This document shows, one piece after another, positions 1 to 12,123 of a stretch of 64,000 nucleotides of DNA. Below the pieces are notes generated by a model that was given only the letters and a program-made list of their open reading frames with translations, was not told the origin of the DNA and made no database searches. A program made the translations under genes and the position numbers. Source of the stretch: Fictibacillus fluitans (lineage in GTDB: Bacteria > Bacillota > Bacilli > Bacillales > Fictibacillaceae); assembly GCF_030418125.1 (NCBI RefSeq), contig NZ_JAUHTR010000006.1:186001-250000 (forward strand). Reading direction: 5' to 3'. Numbering within the stretch: position 1 is the stretch's first letter; each line of letters opens with the position of its first letter.

Positions 1-93
1 TTTAATCAACCCATACAGTCCCACGACCACAAAAATGATAAATGGAAGCAAATCACCGATGGCATCGAAAATATGATTGAGAAGTGTATCCAT
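1..93 (-). CDS. Partial membrane protein downstream of floA
   Basis: Only the first 31 residues are in the window. The ATG shares one base with the floA stop codon (TAATG), so the two are translationally coupled. The visible part is a short amphipathic start followed by a hydrophobic stretch from about residue 14, consistent with a membrane segment. In B. subtilis the gene after yqeZ-yqfA is yqfB, and position suggests the same here, but the fragment is too short to confirm this. Confidence 0.55.
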   Translation of the reverse strand, partial: MDTLLNHIFDAIGDLLPFIIFVVVGLYGLIK

Positions 94-1106
94 TATTTCT
101 TCCCTTTAGTGCCCGGCAAATCATCTTCTCCTGTTGAAGGATTTGCTTGTTTTCCAATCGATTCTCTCATGGTCGTATCAGCAATTACGTTGGTCAGGTT
201 GGCATAATCAAGCACACCCATGTTTCCTGAACGGAGCGCCTCGGCCATCGCAAGCGGAACCTCTGCTTCAGCTTCCACAACTTTTGCCCGCATTTCCTGA
301 ACTCTCGCAATCATTTCCTGTTCGTTAGCTACCGCCATGGCCCGGCGTTCTTCCGCCTTCGCCTGAGCAATGTTTTTATCTGCCATCGCCTGGTCTGTCT
401 GCAGAGCTGCGCCAATATTTTTACCGATATCAATATCTGCAATATCGATGGACAGAATCTCAAATGCAGTTCCGGAGTCCAGGCCCTTGGACAAAACGGT
501 TTGGGAAATGGTATCCGGGTTTTCCAGGACCTTCTTATGGTTTTCGCTTGAACCGATTGTGGAGACTATACCTTCTCCTACACGGGCAATGATGGTTTCC
601 TCGCCGGCACCCCCGACGAGGCGTTCAATATTCGCACGTACCGTGATTCTTGCTTTTGCCTTAACCTCAATCCCGTCCAGCGCCACACCGGCAATAAACG
701 GCGTTTCAATCACCTTGGGGTTAACACTCATCTGAACGGCTTCCAGGACGTCTCTTCCGGCCAAATCGATTGCAGCCGACCGTTCAAACGTCAAATCGAT
801 ATTTGCCCTGTGCGCGGCTATGAGGGCGTTTACAACGCGGTCTACATTTCCTCCCGCCAGGTAATGGCTTTCCAGCTGGTTGGTCGTAAGATTTAACCCT
901 GCTTTTTGTGCTTTGATCAGCGGATTAATAACCCTGGAAGGAATTACTCGTCTTAGCCTCATCCCGATTAATGTAAATATTCCAACCCGAACCCCTGCGG
1001 CAAGTGCCGAAATCCATAATGCCACCGGAACAAACGTAAATAGAACAGCAAGGACGATAATAATGACACCTATCATAACCAGTGTTGCAATTGAACCTGA
1101 AAACAT
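93..1106 (-). CDS. floA: Flotillin-like membrane protein FloA
   Basis: FloA (YqfA) is a flotillin-like scaffold of membrane microdomains. The 337-residue product, close to the usual 331, has an N-terminal hydrophobic region (about residues 5-52), an SPFH-type central domain, and an Ala/Glu-rich region near residues 240-290 with repeated [10 protein letters not shown]-like segments typical of flotillin coiled coils. It starts directly after the yqeZ stop codon behind a GGAGGA ribosome site. The yqeZ-floA order and the SigW-type promoter upstream indicate an envelope-stress operon. This is a confident family assignment. Confidence 0.95.
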   Translation of the reverse strand: MFSGSIATLVMIGVIIIVLAVLFTFVPVALWISALAAGVRVGIFTLIGMRLRRVIPSRVINPLIKAQKAGLNLTTNQLESHYLAGGNVDRVVNALIAAHRANIDLTFERSAAIDLAGRDVLEAVQMSVNPKVIETPFIAGVALDGIEVKAKARITVRANIERLVGGAGEETIIARVGEGIVSTIGSSENHKKVLENPDTISQTVLSKGLDSGTAFEILSIDIADIDIGKNIGAALQTDQAMADKNIAQAKAEERRAMAVANEQEMIARVQEMRAKVVEAEAEVPLAMAEALRSGNMGVLDYANLTNVIADTTMRESIGKQANPSTGEDDLPGTKGKK

Positions 1107-2450
1107 TTAATCTCCTCCTTTTTCTAATACATCTTCTTTTACTTCTCTAACCACGATTCTTGAACCCTGCACTTTTACAATTTTTAGCTTTTTCCCTTTT
1201 TGAATAAAGCTTCCTTCTGTAACAACATCCAGATACTCTCCATCAAGTTCAGCTGTACCCGACGGCCGGAGCGGCGTGATGGATTCTGCAATCCTGCCTG
1301 TAAGATCTGCTCTTTGATCATTAGAGACGTATCCTTTTTCCGTACTTGTGCTGTCAAACAGAATCAGTTTTCTCAACGGCCCCCGATAGCCAAAATATTT
1401 AAGGAAAATAAACGATCCTATTACAGTAACAACAACAGCAATTCCTATAGAAATGGCTACAGTCGTTACGGATCCTGCGGCCATGACCAAGCCAGCTATC
1501 ACTGCAATCACCCCCAACAATCCGATTATTCCTCCTGGAACGAAGATTTCGAGAAACAAGAACACTAGTCCAAGCACAAAGAGCGCGATGGATTCCCATC
1601 CGGCCAGTCCCGCAATCATATGACCAAAGAAATAAAGACTCAATGACAGCAGCCCTATGGTGCCTGCGATACCAAATCCCGGTGTGAAAAGTTCAATTGC
1701 AAGACCAAGGAATCCAATTGAAAAGAGGATGGCAACTACAATCGGGCTCGTAACCACACGTGCTACTTTTTCGGCCAGACTTAAATTAACTTCAGTCACT
1801 TTGGCATCATCCAGCTTCAAATATGAAAGCAGTTCTTGCCGGTCATCTACAATATTTTCGGCATAACCGACCTTTAGCGCCTGGTTGGCTGTCAGCGTTA
1901 ACAATTTCCCTTTCTCAAGCCCCAGTTCCTTAATTTCAATGTTTTCATCTGCCATGGCGCGGGCATATTTGGGATCACGGTTGTTAAGTTCCGCTGCCGC
2001 TTCCATTTCTGCGATCCAGGCAGATTCTGCTTTTTTCCCGGCCGTATTGCCCTGTGCATTGATAACCGCGGCAGAGCCCATCATTGTAGAGGGTTTCATG
2101 ACGATTTCATTTGCATTCAATGCAATGTATGCACCCGCAGAAAAGGCATCTTTGATTATGTATGCCGTAGTGGGTATCTTCGTATTTCTGATCAGCTGGG
2201 CGATCTTATTGGCCGAATCCACTCTTCCTCCTGGTGTATTGATCTCAAAAATAATATGATCTGCACCTGCTTTTTCTGCATCATCTATAGTTCTCTCAAG
2301 GAAAGCTTCAAGGCCTCTTTCTATTTCCTGCTGTACGGGGATAACGTATACCGTCTTGCCATTTCCTTCACCGGCGGCAGGCTTGATGATGGTCAGCAGC
2401 GGGATGATCATCAGTCCCAGAAAGAATAGTAACCGGATTATTCTCAACAA
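1107..2450 (-). CDS. yqeZ: NfeD-family membrane-bound serine protease-like protein (YqeZ)
   Basis: This is a long NfeD-type protein of 447 residues. It has an N-terminal signal or membrane segment (about 1-27), a ClpP/SppA-like domain (about 33-215) with the catalytic-Ser-like FSAGAYIA motif, several membrane helices (about 235-365) and a C-terminal OB-fold NfeD domain. NfeD proteins pair with flotillins, and floA follows immediately. The start is TTG; a TTG one codon downstream (2447) is better spaced from the G-rich ribosome site. A near-perfect SigW promoter lies upstream, as for the B. subtilis operon. Confidence 0.92.
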   Translation of the reverse strand: MLRIIRLLFFLGLMIIPLLTIIKPAAGEGNGKTVYVIPVQQEIERGLEAFLERTIDDAEKAGADHIIFEINTPGGRVDSANKIAQLIRNTKIPTTAYIIKDAFSAGAYIALNANEIVMKPSTMMGSAAVINAQGNTAGKKAESAWIAEMEAAAELNNRDPKYARAMADENIEIKELGLEKGKLLTLTANQALKVGYAENIVDDRQELLSYLKLDDAKVTEVNLSLAEKVARVVTSPIVVAILFSIGFLGLAIELFTPGFGIAGTIGLLSLSLYFFGHMIAGLAGWESIALFVLGLVFLFLEIFVPGGIIGLLGVIAVIAGLVMAAGSVTTVAISIGIAVVVTVIGSFIFLKYFGYRGPLRKLILFDSTSTEKGYVSNDQRADLTGRIAESITPLRPSGTAELDGEYLDVVTEGSFIQKGKKLKIVKVQGSRIVVREVKEDVLEKGGD

Positions 2451-2480
2451 TCTCCCCCCCTTTTAATCCTCAATTATTCA

Positions 2481-2506
2481 TACGATTGAACAAACAAAAA
2501 GTTTCA
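2481..2506 (-). promoter_or_regulatory. SigW-type promoter of the yqeZ-floA operon
   Basis: On the minus strand TGAAAC is followed, after exactly 16 bases, by CGTA. This matches the extracytoplasmic sigma factor SigW consensus (TGAAAC-N16/17-CGTA). It lies about 30 bases upstream of yqeZ. The B. subtilis yqeZ operon is known to be SigW-dependent, so motif and context agree. Confidence 0.85.
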
Positions 2507-2577
2507 ATATTTGGAAAGCCTCCTTTCCATTGTACAGTATGTATTTTCGAAAAACCAACCAAGTATGCTTTAATAAC

Positions 2578-2616
2578 GCAAAAAGACGCCTGTGAGGATT
2601 AACCTCAAGGCGTCTG
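2578..2616 (-). terminator. Rho-independent terminator after yqeY
   Basis: A 12-13 bp stem (AGACGCC-TGAGG paired with CCTCA-GGCGTCT) is followed on the minus strand by a T run. It closes the rpsU-yqeY transcript before the yqeZ promoter. Confidence 0.85.
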
Positions 2617-2622
2617 TTCGAT

Positions 2623-3066
2623 TTAAGATAAATTTTGTTGTACGAGCTTGTTGACAAGAGAACCATCGGCTTTGCCTTTAACTTGAGGCATAACCACTCC
2701 CATTACTTTGCCCATATCCCCTTTTGATGAAGCACCAACTTGTTCGATGGCTGCCAGGACAATTTCTTTCACTTCATCCTCGGATAATTGCTGTGGCATA
2801 TAATCCGTTATGATAGCAATTTCTTCTTTTAAAGAATCTGCCAAATCATTGCGTCCGGCTTTTTCAAATTCTTGGAGGGAGTCTTTTCTTTGTTTCATTT
2901 CACGTGCAAGAACAGTGAGCTCTTCTTCTTCATTCAGGTCGTGCCCGAGCTTGATTGATTCGTTTTGAAGGGATGCCTTCACCATGCGAATCACAGAAAG
3001 CTTTTGCTTGTTTTTGTCCTTCATCGCTTGTTTCATATCCTGGTTTAATCGATCAAGAAGACTCAT
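2623..3066 (-). CDS. yqeY: GatB/YqeY domain protein
   Basis: A 147-residue protein resembling the C-terminal tRNA-binding domain of GatB (YqeY family). It is helical and highly charged, with the family start ([15 protein letters not shown]) and a C-terminal segment ending in [13 protein letters not shown]. Its exact role is unknown; a link to tRNA-dependent amidotransferase or translation is inferred from the domain. It follows rpsU by 16 bases and is closed by a terminator. Confidence 0.93.
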   Translation of the reverse strand: MSLLDRLNQDMKQAMKDKNKQKLSVIRMVKASLQNESIKLGHDLNEEEELTVLAREMKQRKDSLQEFEKAGRNDLADSLKEEIAIITDYMPQQLSEDEVKEIVLAAIEQVGASSKGDMGKVMGVVMPQVKGKADGSLVNKLVQQNLS

Positions 3067-3082
3067 AAAACTTACACCTCAC

Positions 3083-3256
3083 TTAGAACTTGCGCTTTCT
3101 TGCTGCCTCAGCCTTCTTCTTACGTTTCACGCTTGGCTTTTCATAATGCTTGCGCTTTTTCACTTCTGCCAAAGTTCCATCTTTGGAAACGGATCTTTTA
3201 AAACGACGAAGAGCATCATCAATGGATTCGTTCTTACGAACACGTGTTTCTGCCAT
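3083..3256 (-). CDS. rpsU: 30S ribosomal protein bS21
   Basis: A small basic ribosomal protein of 57 residues from the ATG at 3256, beginning [11 protein letters not shown] and ending in a Lys/Arg-rich tail. The open frame extends further upstream, but a GGAGGGAGGG ribosome site sits just before the 3256 ATG and family length supports it. It is co-transcribed with yqeY. Confidence 0.96.
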   Translation of the reverse strand: MAETRVRKNESIDDALRRFKRSVSKDGTLAEVKKRKHYEKPSVKRKKKAEAARKRKF

Positions 3257-3370
3257 TTTCTTTCCCTCCCTCCAGACCATTTCCTTCACAATAAGTGATA
3301 GAAATGCGTCACATATCTTTTGCCATTATAATATATCAATTGCTAATGGTCAACAAAAATCCGCTTTGTT

Positions 3371-4045
3371 TTAATAATCGGAATCAGAGCTTTCGCCTTT
3401 GACAATAGAAATTCCTGCGCTGGCACCGATCCGCGTTGCTCCTGCTTCCACCATCGCAAGTGTGGTCTCCCTGTCACGCACTCCGCCTGAAGCTTTTACG
3501 CCAATATTCGGGCCAACCGTCTTTCGCATAAGCCGGATGTCTTCAACTGTAGCTCCTCCGGTGGAAAACCCGGTAGACGTTTTCACAAACTGAATACCGG
3601 CTTTAACTGCAATTTCGCAGGCTTTTACTTTTTCTTCATCGGTAAGCAGAGACGTTTCAATAATGGCTTTGGTCAGTGCGCGACCTTTTGCAGCTTCAAC
3701 AACCGCCCGGACATCGCGTTCAACCAGATCATACTCTTTCCCCTTCAAAGCACCGATATTGATTACCATGTCCACTTCAGTCGCCCCGTTTTCTATCGCA
3801 TTTTTCGTTTCAAATGCTTTAACTTCCGGGGTGCTCGCTCCAAGCGGAAAGCCAATGACCGTACACACGGCCACGTCTGTGCCTTTTAACTGTTCAAACG
3901 CAGTGTAGACCCAGACCGGATTAACACAAACGGAAAAGAAATTGAATTCTTTAGCTTCCCTGCAGAGTTTCAAAATATCCTCTTTTGTTGTTTCGGGTTT
4001 TAAAGCGGTATGGTCAATGAGTTTTGCAAGATCTGATGCAGCCAT
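3371..4045 (-). CDS. deoC: Deoxyribose-phosphate aldolase
   Basis: DeoC cleaves 2-deoxyribose-5-phosphate to glyceraldehyde-3-phosphate and acetaldehyde in deoxynucleoside catabolism. The 224-residue TIM-barrel protein shows the [11 protein letters not shown] start, a [12 protein letters not shown] segment with the Schiff-base lysine, and [10 protein letters not shown]. The ATG at 4045 has AAAGGG at 9 bases and gives family length; an upstream ATG at 4054 abuts the ribosome site. It stands alone between mtaB and rpsU. Confidence 0.95.
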   Translation of the reverse strand: MAASDLAKLIDHTALKPETTKEDILKLCREAKEFNFFSVCVNPVWVYTAFEQLKGTDVAVCTVIGFPLGASTPEVKAFETKNAIENGATEVDMVINIGALKGKEYDLVERDVRAVVEAAKGRALTKAIIETSLLTDEEKVKACEIAVKAGIQFVKTSTGFSTGGATVEDIRLMRKTVGPNIGVKASGGVRDRETTLAMVEAGATRIGASAGISIVKGESSDSDY

Positions 4046-4127
4046 TTTTATCATCCCTTTCCACACTTCTTCTCTTCCTCTGTATTTTACCAAAACCCGA
4101 CGTTAAAATACAAAATCCGGGTTAGAT

Positions 4128-4161
4128 AAAAAAAAAGAAAGCCCGGATTACCGGACTTTCA
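4128..4161 (-). terminator. Terminator after mtaB
   Basis: The stem GAAAGTCCGG/CCGGGCTTTC with a 4-base loop is followed by nine T on the minus strand, just after the mtaB stop. It ends the long dnaJ-side transcript. Confidence 0.9.
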
Positions 4162-4167
4162 GCTGGA

Positions 4168-5520
4168 TCAGAAGTTTGCAATTTCTTTAGAAAGGTGATC
4201 GTCCACCACTTTTACAAACTGGCCTTCATTATACGGGTAACCCGCTTTCGAAATTTTCACAAGGACTTGTTTACCGATCATCTCTTCGGTTGCAGGGAAC
4301 CTGACCTTGAGATAATTCGGTGTATATCCGATAAACTGGCCTGTACCCTTTTCTTCCTTGTATTCTTCTTCAGGAATCACCTCTACCACTTCATCTTCAT
4401 AATTCGAAGCATATTCTTTGGCAAGCTGGTCCGAGAGCTCGATCAAACGGTGAACCCGTTCGTTCTTCACTTCTTCAGGCACTTGATCTTCCATCCGCGC
4501 AGCAGGTGTGCCGGTACGCTTGGAATACGGAAATACATGAAGCTCGGAAAATTTGTGGTCACGGATGAAATTATAAGTTTCCATAAATTCTTCTTCCGTC
4601 TCCCCGGGAAATCCAACAATAACATCAGATGTAATCGCCAAACCAGGCAGCGCTTTTTTTAGCTTGGTTATACGCTCTGCAAAAAGCTCCATGGTATACT
4701 TTCTGCGCATTCTTTGGAGAACCGTATTGGAACCGGACTGAAGCGGAATATGAAGGTGTGGAACCACCTTATCGGAACGGTTCATAACCTCGATCACTTC
4801 ATCCGAAATCTGGCTGGCTTCGATGGAAGAGATGCGCAGCCGTTTCAATCCTTCTACTTTCTCGTCCAATTCTGCAAGAAGCATGGCAAAGTTATAATCC
4901 TTTAAATCCTCGCCATATCCCGCCGTATGAATCCCGGTAAGCACAATTTCCTTATACCCGGCATTGACCAGCTGCTGCGCCTGATGGATTACTTCTTTTG
5001 AATCCCGTGATCGGAGCAGTCCGCGTGCCCAGGGAATGATACAAAACGTACAGAAGTTGTTGCATCCTTCCTGAATTTTCAGGGAAGCACGCGTACGGTC
5101 CGTAAATGAAGGAACATCGAGTTCTTCATACACTCGTGCCTTCATAATGTTGCCGACTCCATTAATAGGCAGCCGTTCCTCTTTAAACTGCTCGATAAAC
5201 CCGAGCATCTTTCCCCGGTCCTGAGTTCCCACTACAATATCGACACCGGGGATCGCCATGATTTCTGCAGGGGAAGTCTGTGCATAGCATCCTGTCACAC
5301 ATATGACCGCATCCGGGTTTTTACGGATGGCCCGGCGGATCACCTGGCGGCTTTTTTTATCGCCTGTATTGGTAACAGTACATGTATTGATAACATAAAC
5401 GTCAGCTGTTTGCTCGAACTCTTTTCGTTCATAGCCTTCACTCTGAAACAGCTGCCAAATCGCTTCTGTTTCGTAATGATTTACTTTACAGCCTAATGTA
5501 TGAAAAGCCACTGATGGCAT
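4168..5520 (-). CDS. mtaB: tRNA t6A37 methylthiotransferase MtaB
   Basis: MtaB (YqeV) is a radical-SAM enzyme adding a methylthio group to t6A at position 37 of tRNA. The 450-residue protein has an N-terminal UPF0004 domain with TLGCKVN and CTVTNTGD cysteines, the radical SAM motif CNNFCTFCIIPWARG (about residue 155), and a C-terminal TRAM domain. The ATG at 5520 has GAGGTG at 6 bases; the frame stays open to a GTG at 5529 that would overlap the rsmE stop. It is the last gene of a dense minus-strand cluster. Confidence 0.97.
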   Translation of the reverse strand: MPSVAFHTLGCKVNHYETEAIWQLFQSEGYERKEFEQTADVYVINTCTVTNTGDKKSRQVIRRAIRKNPDAVICVTGCYAQTSPAEIMAIPGVDIVVGTQDRGKMLGFIEQFKEERLPINGVGNIMKARVYEELDVPSFTDRTRASLKIQEGCNNFCTFCIIPWARGLLRSRDSKEVIHQAQQLVNAGYKEIVLTGIHTAGYGEDLKDYNFAMLLAELDEKVEGLKRLRISSIEASQISDEVIEVMNRSDKVVPHLHIPLQSGSNTVLQRMRRKYTMELFAERITKLKKALPGLAITSDVIVGFPGETEEEFMETYNFIRDHKFSELHVFPYSKRTGTPAARMEDQVPEEVKNERVHRLIELSDQLAKEYASNYEDEVVEVIPEEEYKEEKGTGQFIGYTPNYLKVRFPATEEMIGKQVLVKISKAGYPYNEGQFVKVVDDHLSKEIANF

Positions 5521-5525
5521 TTCAA

Positions 5526-6278
5526 TCACCTCATTAATTCAAAATGATAGGAAACAGCACTAAGGAGATAAGAACTGGCTGTTTCTGTCCGCAGGATACG
5601 TGGCCCGAGTCCGCAGGAAACAAAACCCGCTTCCTTTAATTCAGACACTTCCTGCTCGCTAAAGCCGCCTTCAGGCCCAATTGCACACAGTAGCGTCGAA
5701 CCCGGAGCCATTGAATGGAAGACCTCAGCCAGACGCTTCGTCTCTCCCTCTTTCGCTTCTTCTTCATAAGCCACAATTTTATAATCAAAATCTGCAGCTT
5801 GCTTCAGAAGAGATGGAAAGGAGGCCGGCGGAAGAAGGTCAGGAATGACGCTGCGGTGAGACTGCTCAGCTGCCTCTTTAGCAATTTTTTCGAGCCTCTG
5901 GATTTTCTTCTGGCCCTTTTTTTCATCCCACTTTACAATACACCGTGATGAAGAAAAAGGCAAAAACCCTTTTGCCCCAAGCTCCGTTCCTTTTTGTACA
6001 ATCGTTTCGAGCTTATCCCCTTTTGGAATTCCCTGGGCAATGATAACTTGTACAGGAGATTCCTTTTGTTCCTTTATCTCTTCGATGACAGAAGCCTGGA
6101 CGGCATCACGGTCGACTGATGTGATTTCACAGAGCACGGTCCGGCCCTGGCTGTCGGAACAAATAATATGGTCACCGTTTTCCATTCTCATTACTTTTGC
6201 AATATGATTTGCGTCATCGCCCGAGATGGTTACAGTGGTATCGCTCATGTCGTTACCTGAAACAAAGTATCTTTGCAT
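5526..6278 (-). CDS. rsmE: 16S rRNA m3U1498 methyltransferase RsmE
   Basis: A SPOUT-family methyltransferase acting on U1498 of 16S rRNA. The 250-residue product shows an N-terminal PUA-like part (MQRYFVSGNDM...HIAKVMRM) and the C-terminal knot motifs IGPEGGFSEQE and LGPRILRTETA that bind SAM. The ATG at 6278 lies 1 base past the prmA stop with GAGG at 7 bases; upstream in-frame codons would overlap prmA. Confidence 0.96.
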   Translation of the reverse strand: MQRYFVSGNDMSDTTVTISGDDANHIAKVMRMENGDHIICSDSQGRTVLCEITSVDRDAVQASVIEEIKEQKESPVQVIIAQGIPKGDKLETIVQKGTELGAKGFLPFSSSRCIVKWDEKKGQKKIQRLEKIAKEAAEQSHRSVIPDLLPPASFPSLLKQAADFDYKIVAYEEEAKEGETKRLAEVFHSMAPGSTLLCAIGPEGGFSEQEVSELKEAGFVSCGLGPRILRTETASSYLLSAVSYHFELMR

Positions 6279-6279
6279 G

Positions 6280-7236
6280 CTAGACCTCTTTCGGGTGTGA
6301 AAGATTACGCGCAATAATGGCGACCCAGTCTTCCATCTCCAGCACTTCTACAATGGTAAAACCATTTTGCTTCAGTTCTTCTTTTACTTCGTTCTTTTTC
6401 CCCTGAATAATGCCTGAAGTAATAAACAGACCATCTGGTTTAAGCACCCTTGCGGCATCTGGAACAAAACGCAGGATGATATCAGCAAGCAGATTGCCGA
6501 CAATAAGATCGGCAGGGCCCTCAACGCCGTTTAACAGGTTATTCTGCTTTACCGTGATTTTTTCAGCCGCTTTATTCAGCTTCACATTGATGTTGGCACT
6601 TGAAACGGCTACATCGTCCAGATCAAATGCCTGGACCTGATTTGCTCCCAGGTGGGCCGCAGCGATACTTAAAACGCCTGAGCCGGTTCCTACATCTATG
6701 ACCTCATCACCTGGCTTCAAATATTTTTCAATGGCTTGCAGGCACATAACAGTGGTTGGGTGTGTCCCGGTGCCGAACGCCATTCCCGGATCCAGTTCAA
6801 TGATAACCTCATCCGAACTCACAGGCTGATAATCTTCCCATGTCGGGGTAATGGTTATTTTTTCAGAAATCTTGACCGGTTTGTAGTATTTCTTCCAGGC
6901 AGTCGCCCACTCTTCTTCATTTACTTCACTGATACTGACATGGTTATGCCCCAGGTCGATATCGTAGGTCATCAGATTATTAACGGCATCCTTTATCTCA
7001 TCCACCGTTTCACCAAGAAAACTTGTTACCGGTAAATACGCTTTTATTAAAACGCCTTCTTCAGGATAATCATTGGGATCGAGTTGATAGATTTCCCCAA
7101 AAACGGATGTTCTCTCTTTTGACAGCTCTTCCGGATCTTCTATCACCACGCCGCTTGCGCCTGCTTCGTGTAGAATATTTGAGATTGGTTCAACCGCTTC
7201 CTGGGTAGTATGAATGCTAATTTCTGACCATTTCAA
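6280..7236 (-). CDS. prmA: Ribosomal protein L11 methyltransferase
   Basis: PrmA methylates ribosomal protein L11. It has the SAM-binding [14 protein letters not shown] motif (about residue 175) and GNLLADI. The TTG at 7236, with GGAG 8 bases upstream, gives a protein beginning [11 protein letters not shown], aligned with the usual MKWSE start of Bacillus PrmA. An ATG at 7251 is also in frame but has a weaker ribosome site. It lies between dnaJ and rsmE as in B. subtilis. Confidence 0.95.
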   Translation of the reverse strand: MKWSEISIHTTQEAVEPISNILHEAGASGVVIEDPEELSKERTSVFGEIYQLDPNDYPEEGVLIKAYLPVTSFLGETVDEIKDAVNNLMTYDIDLGHNHVSISEVNEEEWATAWKKYYKPVKISEKITITPTWEDYQPVSSDEVIIELDPGMAFGTGTHPTTVMCLQAIEKYLKPGDEVIDVGTGSGVLSIAAAHLGANQVQAFDLDDVAVSSANINVKLNKAAEKITVKQNNLLNGVEGPADLIVGNLLADIILRFVPDAARVLKPDGLFITSGIIQGKKNEVKEELKQNGFTIVEVLEMEDWVAIIARNLSHPKEV

Positions 7237-7263
7237 TTCTATCAACTCCATTCCTATGATCCA

Positions 7264-8385
7264 TTACTCGCCTTTAAAGGCTCTTTTTACTTTGTCAAAA
7301 AAGGATTCCTCGTGCTCATCCGGCACATCTCCGCCGATTTCGGCAAAATCCCTGAGCAATTGCTTCTGCTTGTCGGAAAGCTTGGTTGGTGTCAGCACCT
7401 TCACTTGAATGTGCTGGTCTCCCTGGCCGCGTCCCCTGACATTTTGAACCCCTTTTCCGCGCAGACGGAAGTGAGTCCCGGTTTGTGTTCCTGCAGGTAT
7501 TTTCAATTTGATTCGCCCGTGCATCGTAGGAACTTCAATTTCATCTCCAAGTGCCGCCTGGGCATAGGTAATAGGCATTTCGCAATAAATGTCGTCTCCG
7601 TCCCTCTCGAAAAATTCGTGAGGAAGGACTCTGAACACAACATACAGATCTCCCGGAGGACCTCCATTTACACCGGCTTCTCCATGCCCGGAAAGGCGAA
7701 TCTGCTGGCCGTTATCCACACCCGCTGGAATCTTCACATTAATTTTCTTAGTAGTAGTGACTTTTCCGTTTCCGTGGCACGTACCGCATTTATCTTTAAT
7801 AATCTTTCCTGTTCCGCTGCAGTATTGGCATACCCGTTTATTGACAATGCGTCCAAAAGGAGTATTTTGTTCAACATTCAGCTGGCCTGAACCTTTACAG
7901 TGAGAACATGTTTCCGGCTTAGTGCCAGGCTTTGCGCCTGATCCGTGGCATGTTTCACATGTTTCTTCTTTAGGAAGCTCAATTTCGGTTTCTTTGCCGA
8001 AAACCGCTTCATCAAACTTAAGGTTCATATTGTACTGCAAATCTGCTCCCTGTCTCGGGGCATTCGGGTTTCTTCGTCCCCCGCCGCCGCCGAAAAACAT
8101 GTCAAAGATATCTCCAAATCCGCCAAAGTCAGCTCCCGCGCCGCCAAAGCCCCCAAAACCCTGATTAGGATCTGTATGGCCAAATTGGTCGTACTGTGCT
8201 TTTTTTTGAGGATCTTTTAACGTATCATACGCTTCCCGCACCTCTTTAAATTTCTCGGCAGCATCCGGTTCTTTGTTTACATCCGGATGGTACTGCTTCG
8301 TCATTTTGCGGTAAGCTTTTTTTATTTCATCGGTGGATGCATTCTTATCCAATCCGAGTACTTCATAGTAATCTCGTTTACTCAT
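7264..8385 (-). CDS. dnaJ: Chaperone protein DnaJ
   Basis: Hsp40 co-chaperone that stimulates DnaK ATPase. The 373-residue protein has the J domain with HPD (about 33-35), a Gly/Phe-rich linker rich in GGFGG, four CxxCxGxG zinc motifs ([32 protein letters not shown]) and the C-terminal substrate domain. The start at 8385 (MSKRDYY) is set by homology and a GGAGTGGG ribosome site; upstream frame is not conserved. Confidence 0.98.
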   Translation of the reverse strand: MSKRDYYEVLGLDKNASTDEIKKAYRKMTKQYHPDVNKEPDAAEKFKEVREAYDTLKDPQKKAQYDQFGHTDPNQGFGGFGGAGADFGGFGDIFDMFFGGGGGRRNPNAPRQGADLQYNMNLKFDEAVFGKETEIELPKEETCETCHGSGAKPGTKPETCSHCKGSGQLNVEQNTPFGRIVNKRVCQYCSGTGKIIKDKCGTCHGNGKVTTTKKINVKIPAGVDNGQQIRLSGHGEAGVNGGPPGDLYVVFRVLPHEFFERDGDDIYCEMPITYAQAALGDEIEVPTMHGRIKLKIPAGTQTGTHFRLRGKGVQNVRGRGQGDQHIQVKVLTPTKLSDKQKQLLRDFAEIGGDVPDEHEESFFDKVKRAFKGE

Positions 8386-8510
8386 AGAAACCCACTCCCG
8401 AATCTTCACATAAAAATTATCTTACCATTGTTGCTTTTCTTTTTTCAACAAAGTTCGTTAAATATGTGAATTGTTTTTTAGCATCTTTAAGTGAAAAGCA
8501 TCAAAACGGA

Positions 8511-8552
8511 AAAAAAGTCAAAGCCAAGATGATCGCCTGACTTTGACTTTTT
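8511..8552 (-). terminator. Stem-loop between dnaK and dnaJ
   Basis: An inverted repeat AAAGTCAAAG/CTTTGACTTT with a 17-19 base loop and flanking A and T runs lies between the dnaK stop and dnaJ. It may be a partial terminator that lowers dnaJ transcription from the dnaK operon. Confidence 0.6.
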
Positions 8553-8570
8553 CCTTAACAAATCACTTTA

Positions 8571-10421
<1,851 letters not shown>

Positions 10422-10426
10422 TTATG

Positions 10427-10450
10427 TAATATTAAGACACCTTAATATTA
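10427..10450 (-). repeat. Perfect 10-bp inverted repeat between grpE and dnaK
   Basis: TAATATTAAG and CTTAATATTA are separated by 4 bases, overlapping the grpE stop and preceding the dnaK ribosome site by about 20 bases. It has no T run, so it looks like an mRNA stabilising or processing hairpin rather than a terminator. Differential dnaK expression is an inference. Confidence 0.6.
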
Positions 10451-11041
10451 CTGATTTACTTTTACCATTGCCGGTCGAATGACTCGATCCTTTAATTTGT
10501 AACCCTTCTGCAAGGTTTCAACGACTACGTTGGACTCATATTCTTCATCCTGGACCTGCATGACAGCCTGGTGAAGATTTGGGTCAAACACTGCGCCCTC
10601 GGAATCAATAACTTCCAATCCCTCACTTTTCAATGCCTCAAGAAGCTGGCGGTACACCATTTCCACTCCTTGCAGAACAGAAGAAGCTTGAGGATCTTCC
10701 ACCTTAACATCCATGGCTCTTTCAAAGTTATCAAGAGCAGGCAACAGCTGTGTAATCAGACTTTGAGATTTATATTTTAACTGAGCTGCCTGATCTTCCC
10801 TTGTACGGCGCTTGAAGTTTTCAAAATCAGCCTGTACGCGAAGCAATCGGTTTTCAGTATCAGTGAGGCTTGCTTCCAATTCTGATATTCTGCTGTCTTC
10901 AACCGCAGCTTCACTTGATTCAGCAGCTTGGTCTTCATTTTCCAGTGCATTTGAATCTTCATGTTCTCTTTCAGCAGCTTCCTCTTGCACAGTATCATTC
11001 ATTCCTTCCAAATCAGCAGTATCTTTATGTTTGTTTTCCAT
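10448..11041 (-). CDS. grpE: Nucleotide exchange factor GrpE
   Basis: Exchange factor that releases ADP from DnaK. Of 197 residues, the first 55 are acidic and low-complexity, followed by the long coiled coil (about 50-110) and the beta-rich head ending [17 protein letters not shown]. The ATG is behind GGGAGGTG. It sits between hrcA and dnaK. Confidence 0.97.
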   Translation of the reverse strand: MENKHKDTADLEGMNDTVQEEAAEREHEDSNALENEDQAAESSEAAVEDSRISELEASLTDTENRLLRVQADFENFKRRTREDQAAQLKYKSQSLITQLLPALDNFERAMDVKVEDPQASSVLQGVEMVYRQLLEALKSEGLEVIDSEGAVFDPNLHQAVMQVQDEEYESNVVVETLQKGYKLKDRVIRPAMVKVNQ

Positions 11042-11080
11042 GTTGTCACCTCCCTAGCCTAATCGGGTATCCATTACCTT

Positions 11081-12103
11081 TTAATATCTCGTGTTAAACA
11101 AATTCGTAAATTCTCTACTGATGGTATCGAGCAATCCGATTACCCGTTTGTATTCCATCCGGGTTGGCCCAATCAATGAAATGGTGCCAATGTGCTTTCC
11201 ATGAAAGGAATAGGAAGCCTTAATCAGACTGCAGTTCCGGACCGCTTCCACCTGGTTTTCCTGTCCGATCGTTACGGTTATCCCTTCATTATTCGCTGAT
11301 AACAGCTGTTCGATGACCGTCTTTTCCTCCAGTGCATCCAGCAGAATACGGACTTTTTCCACATCCCTGAATTCAGGCTGATACAGCATCTTTGTTTTCC
11401 CGCCAAAAAATATTTTATCTTTGTTGCTCCACTTGAAGATATCGTCGATAAACAAAGACGCCTGCTGGTGGTTATTAAGATGCTTTCTGAACACAAGATG
11501 GAGCTCTTCCCGTATTTTTTGGTGGAGCTCCGCGAGCGGCACCCCTGTTAATTTTTCATTCAAAATATTGACGAGTGTTTCAATTTCTTCAGGTGCTATG
11601 CCACTCGGCAAGGTGACCGGCCGGTTCTCCACATGGCCCGTGCTCGTTACGAAAATCGCAACGGCCTGCTGGCCTCCCAACGGAATCAACTGAATGTGCT
11701 TCAATGTCGTTTCCAGTGCCTCTGGTCCGAGTATAATGGAAGTGTAGTTGGTTAGTTCGGATAAGATTTTAGCTGACTGCTCAAAAATCCGTTCCGTTTC
11801 TGCCAGTTTTTCATTGAATAATGCCTGTATGTTGAAAATGTCAGGTGTTGAAAGAATCGTCGGGCTCAACAGATGGTCCACATAGAAACGGTACCCTTTT
11901 TCAGAAGGCACCCGTCCGGAAGAGGTGTGCGTTTTTTCAAGAAAACCCATATCCTCCAGATCAGCCAATTCATTTCGAATGGTGGCAGAACTGAAATGAA
12001 CGTCTTCCCTTTTGGAAATCGTCCGGGATCCAACAGGTTCAACGTGCTGGATGTAATCATCGATCAGCACTTGAAGTATAAAAAGCTGCCTTTCAGATAA
12101 CAT
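11081..12103 (-). CDS. hrcA: Heat-inducible transcription repressor HrcA
   Basis: Repressor that binds CIRCE and represses the dnaK and groE operons. The 340-residue protein begins MLSERQLFILQ with a winged helix (FSSATIRNELADLEDMGFL). The ATG at 12103 has GGAGGTG at 6 bases; the longer open frame would run back towards the CIRCE element. First gene of the operon, hence autoregulated. Confidence 0.97.
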   Translation of the reverse strand: MLSERQLFILQVLIDDYIQHVEPVGSRTISKREDVHFSSATIRNELADLEDMGFLEKTHTSSGRVPSEKGYRFYVDHLLSPTILSTPDIFNIQALFNEKLAETERIFEQSAKILSELTNYTSIILGPEALETTLKHIQLIPLGGQQAVAIFVTSTGHVENRPVTLPSGIAPEEIETLVNILNEKLTGVPLAELHQKIREELHLVFRKHLNNHQQASLFIDDIFKWSNKDKIFFGGKTKMLYQPEFRDVEKVRILLDALEEKTVIEQLLSANNEGITVTIGQENQVEAVRNCSLIKASYSFHGKHIGTISLIGPTRMEYKRVIGLLDTISREFTNLFNTRY

Positions 12104-12123
12104 CCTTTTCACCTCCGTGGCTG

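Noticed and set aside
1200-2259. Several plus-strand frames opposite yqeZ
   Set aside because: They lie on the opposite strand of a clear conserved gene and show no ribosome sites or family motifs.
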